A stretch of 64,000 nucleotides of DNA from Sternotherus odoratus (taxonomy: Eukaryota; Chordata; Testudines; Kinosternidae), in contig JAVMKO010000006.1 in NCBI GenBank assembly GCA_032164245.1, positions 37,908,319 to 37,972,318 of the forward strand. Reading direction: 5' to 3'. This document shows, piece after piece, positions 54,301 through 57,300 of the stretch. Each line of letters begins with the position of its first letter. Positions within the stretch are counted from its first letter, which is position 1. The notes under the pieces are model-generated. The model did not search any database. It had not been told where the DNA came from and worked only from the letters and a program-made list of their open reading frames with translations. The translations under genes were made by a program, and so were the position numbers.

Positions 54301-57300
54301 AGAGGTTCCAACTGATGGTGCAGACAGTCCCACGTATCCACATTACATGCACCCCATCATCCTCCAGACGCAACAAAGCCTTCACTATGAAGGGGTTAAT
54401 GGGAAAGAGGCATTTGGTCAGAGGGAGTGAGAGAGAGAGAAAAAAAAAGGATGGATTTTAGAGATAGTGGATTTTAGGAAGAAGCAGAATCCAATCCTGT
54501 GCAGGTTACAAATTCTACCAAAGGTCCTTTCACTGAACTGTTCTTACATATTTTGTTTTTTGTTTTCATTTTAAGATCTAAGGAAATTATTAGGCAAACA
54601 AAATTATGAAGTATTTACAAACTTAATTCCAGTTTATCAATTACTTAAGAGAAACATCTGTATGAGAATGCTGGAAATTCAAAGTTACAGTTACAGTGAG
54701 TTACTTTCTTGATACCTCGCAGGGCTACCCCTGGAGTCATGAAGCTTACACATCACTCTCTTGCTCAGGGCTGTGCCTAACTCCACAAACTAGAACGTAA
54801 TTTTTTTATTTTATGAAGAGGAAAACCAGCACTAAAACTACAATTAAATCAGAAAAATACAAAGGTTAGCATAACACAGAGGCATATGTTATGTTCCAAA
54901 ATTATATTTTATATTTATGTTGTAAAAATATTACAAAAAGAATGAAAGCAAAGAGGAAAGGTAAAGAAGCCACAGAAAATGAAGGCAAGAAAATATGCAC
55001 AAAATATAACACCACCTAGAAGAAAATAATACAACTCAAGAACCAGAAAATTGTTATCAGACAGTCCAGCAATGACATCAATGGATTTTAAAGAAAACAG
55101 CAACACCCATCTCGTTCATCAATATCTGAAAAACCATAAACTACATTTTTATTTGTGAATATACTTCAATATGTTTTAATTAATTGTTCTATGAAAGAGA
55201 AATCACTTCTGGGGGGAAACAAACTATGCAAAAAAAGTTAGGTTTAACTAAAGAAGTGTTTTTAACATGACTTAGTTAAATTAATGCAAAACCCTGCGTG
55301 AACACTCTTTTGTCATTTTAAATCTGGTTCATATTGATTTAGCGTGTGTCGGTGAATGTACAGGCACAAGTTAAACAAATATAAATAGTTTTCAGCCAAC
55401 ACCCACAAAAGTGTTTGAACTAGTTTAACTAAAATAATTTAAAAACTGATTTTAGTTAAACAAGTGCAACTTTTGTGGTGTAGACAAGGCCTTAGTTCCC
55501 TCAACAATGCAAAATTTTACCAGATCCTACAACCCAAGCAAAAGCTCACTGAACTCAGTGGGACCTTTTCCTGCATAAAGAGTACAGGATCAAGCCTTTG
55601 GGATAAAATTTAAAAGGATAAAAAAAAGAAAGGAGTATCCATGAAAGAAGGGGATTCACAGGCATGGCACACATGAGATGAATGGGCTAGTCTGGATTAA
55701 AGGATACCCCCTGGAAACCCAAGCAGTGGAGGGGATATTTTCAGGACAAGATTTCGTAAAATCTGCAGTATAGTAGGAATGAAAGCAGAATCAGCTTAGA
55801 TTCAGGAGACTGAAATTGCAGACCAATATTGTAATGAGAATCTTACACGTTGGTTTATTTTAGAGAAGAGAAGAAAGATTTCACACAGTATTTCTAAAGG
55901 GGGGAAATATTGTACATATACTCCATACATTTATGCAATAGCCTGGCTTATTTAAATCTGTGCACTAAAACTACATTTTTCCCCACAGTACAATTCACCT
56001 GCAAATTAAAAATTAGCTGAGAGAGATAAGACTTCTATTGGCAGAGTTTCTTAAATTTTCTTTAAAATATAATAGTTTCAGTGATTTCTGTAAATAAAGA
56101 AAAGTGAAATAACTGAAAATTTGTCCCAGAACGTTGATCAGAAATTCTGGTTTACTTATTTAAAATAGACAAAAAAAGTCTGAGTATAAATTTAATTGGG
56201 TCACATTCTTACTTTTCTAGTACAGAAGTTTATCATTTCACTGGATGGACAAGCTGGAAGTATAAGCAATAAAAACTAAAATATTTTGGGCATGTTACAG
56301 GTAAAGGTGTGTTTTTATAGCACACAGCTCCCTTAAGAAGACTATTTATCATTCTTTGAAAAAGAGGACAAGAAAAAACAATACTATGTGTGTGGCCTAC
56401 ATTACCTTCATCTAATGCACTAAATAAAGTTTTTTTAGAAAATCATGCAGTTTCTGCATCATTGATAATCTGACAATAACTATTTATTGAAGGTAAAATA
56501 CTCATTGTCTGCAGCCACTATTTGTTTTAATATATAATCTTGCTAACCAAATGATCTTTAAGCCATGTAGATAAGCAATGGCATGCAGAGGGTCACTTAA
56601 ATGCCAATTTGACTCTTTCATAAACTTAGGCATTCTTTTCCCATGAGTCTACTCTCAGCTACTTAATTGAAAGTACTATCCATTTACAAACTTTAGGCCT
56701 GCCATAAAAAGGCTCTCTTCTGTGTCCAGCAAACCTTTCAGGGCCCTAAGCCCAACAAAAGCTAATAATTAAAGCTTTTTTTTTTTCACCTCAATAAAGA
56801 GTGAAGTGGAGGCGCAACTTAAGATACACCAAAACAAACCTGGCCATAAAGATCTAATTGACAGGGAAGATTGTAAAACCAGAGAATCTCACTTGTCATG
56901 AAGTGAACAGGATCATACAAATTAGTGTATAAACTGTACTTCTTTCTATATCTGCACACATGATTCAGAACGACATACACCACCCAGGATAACAGCAGGA
57001 TAAACAGGAGCTGTCCTCAAATTACAGCTCTTCAACAAAATACTGCTGAATAGAGCTGTGCGAATATCTGATTTTTTGGTTCAGTAGCTTAACCAAAAAA
57101 TAATAATTTTGTTTTGAGTCAACCCAAAATAAAAGTTTTTTGGTGAACCAAAAAAGTCTAAGAAATTTAGTTTTGGGTTGAGTGAAATGTTTCATTCAAC
57201 CCAAAATAAATAATTTCATTTTGCTTGAGAATAGTGGGGTTTTTTTTGCCTTTTTAAAATAATTAAAAGGCAAGTAAAATCTGAAACGAAAAATCATTTC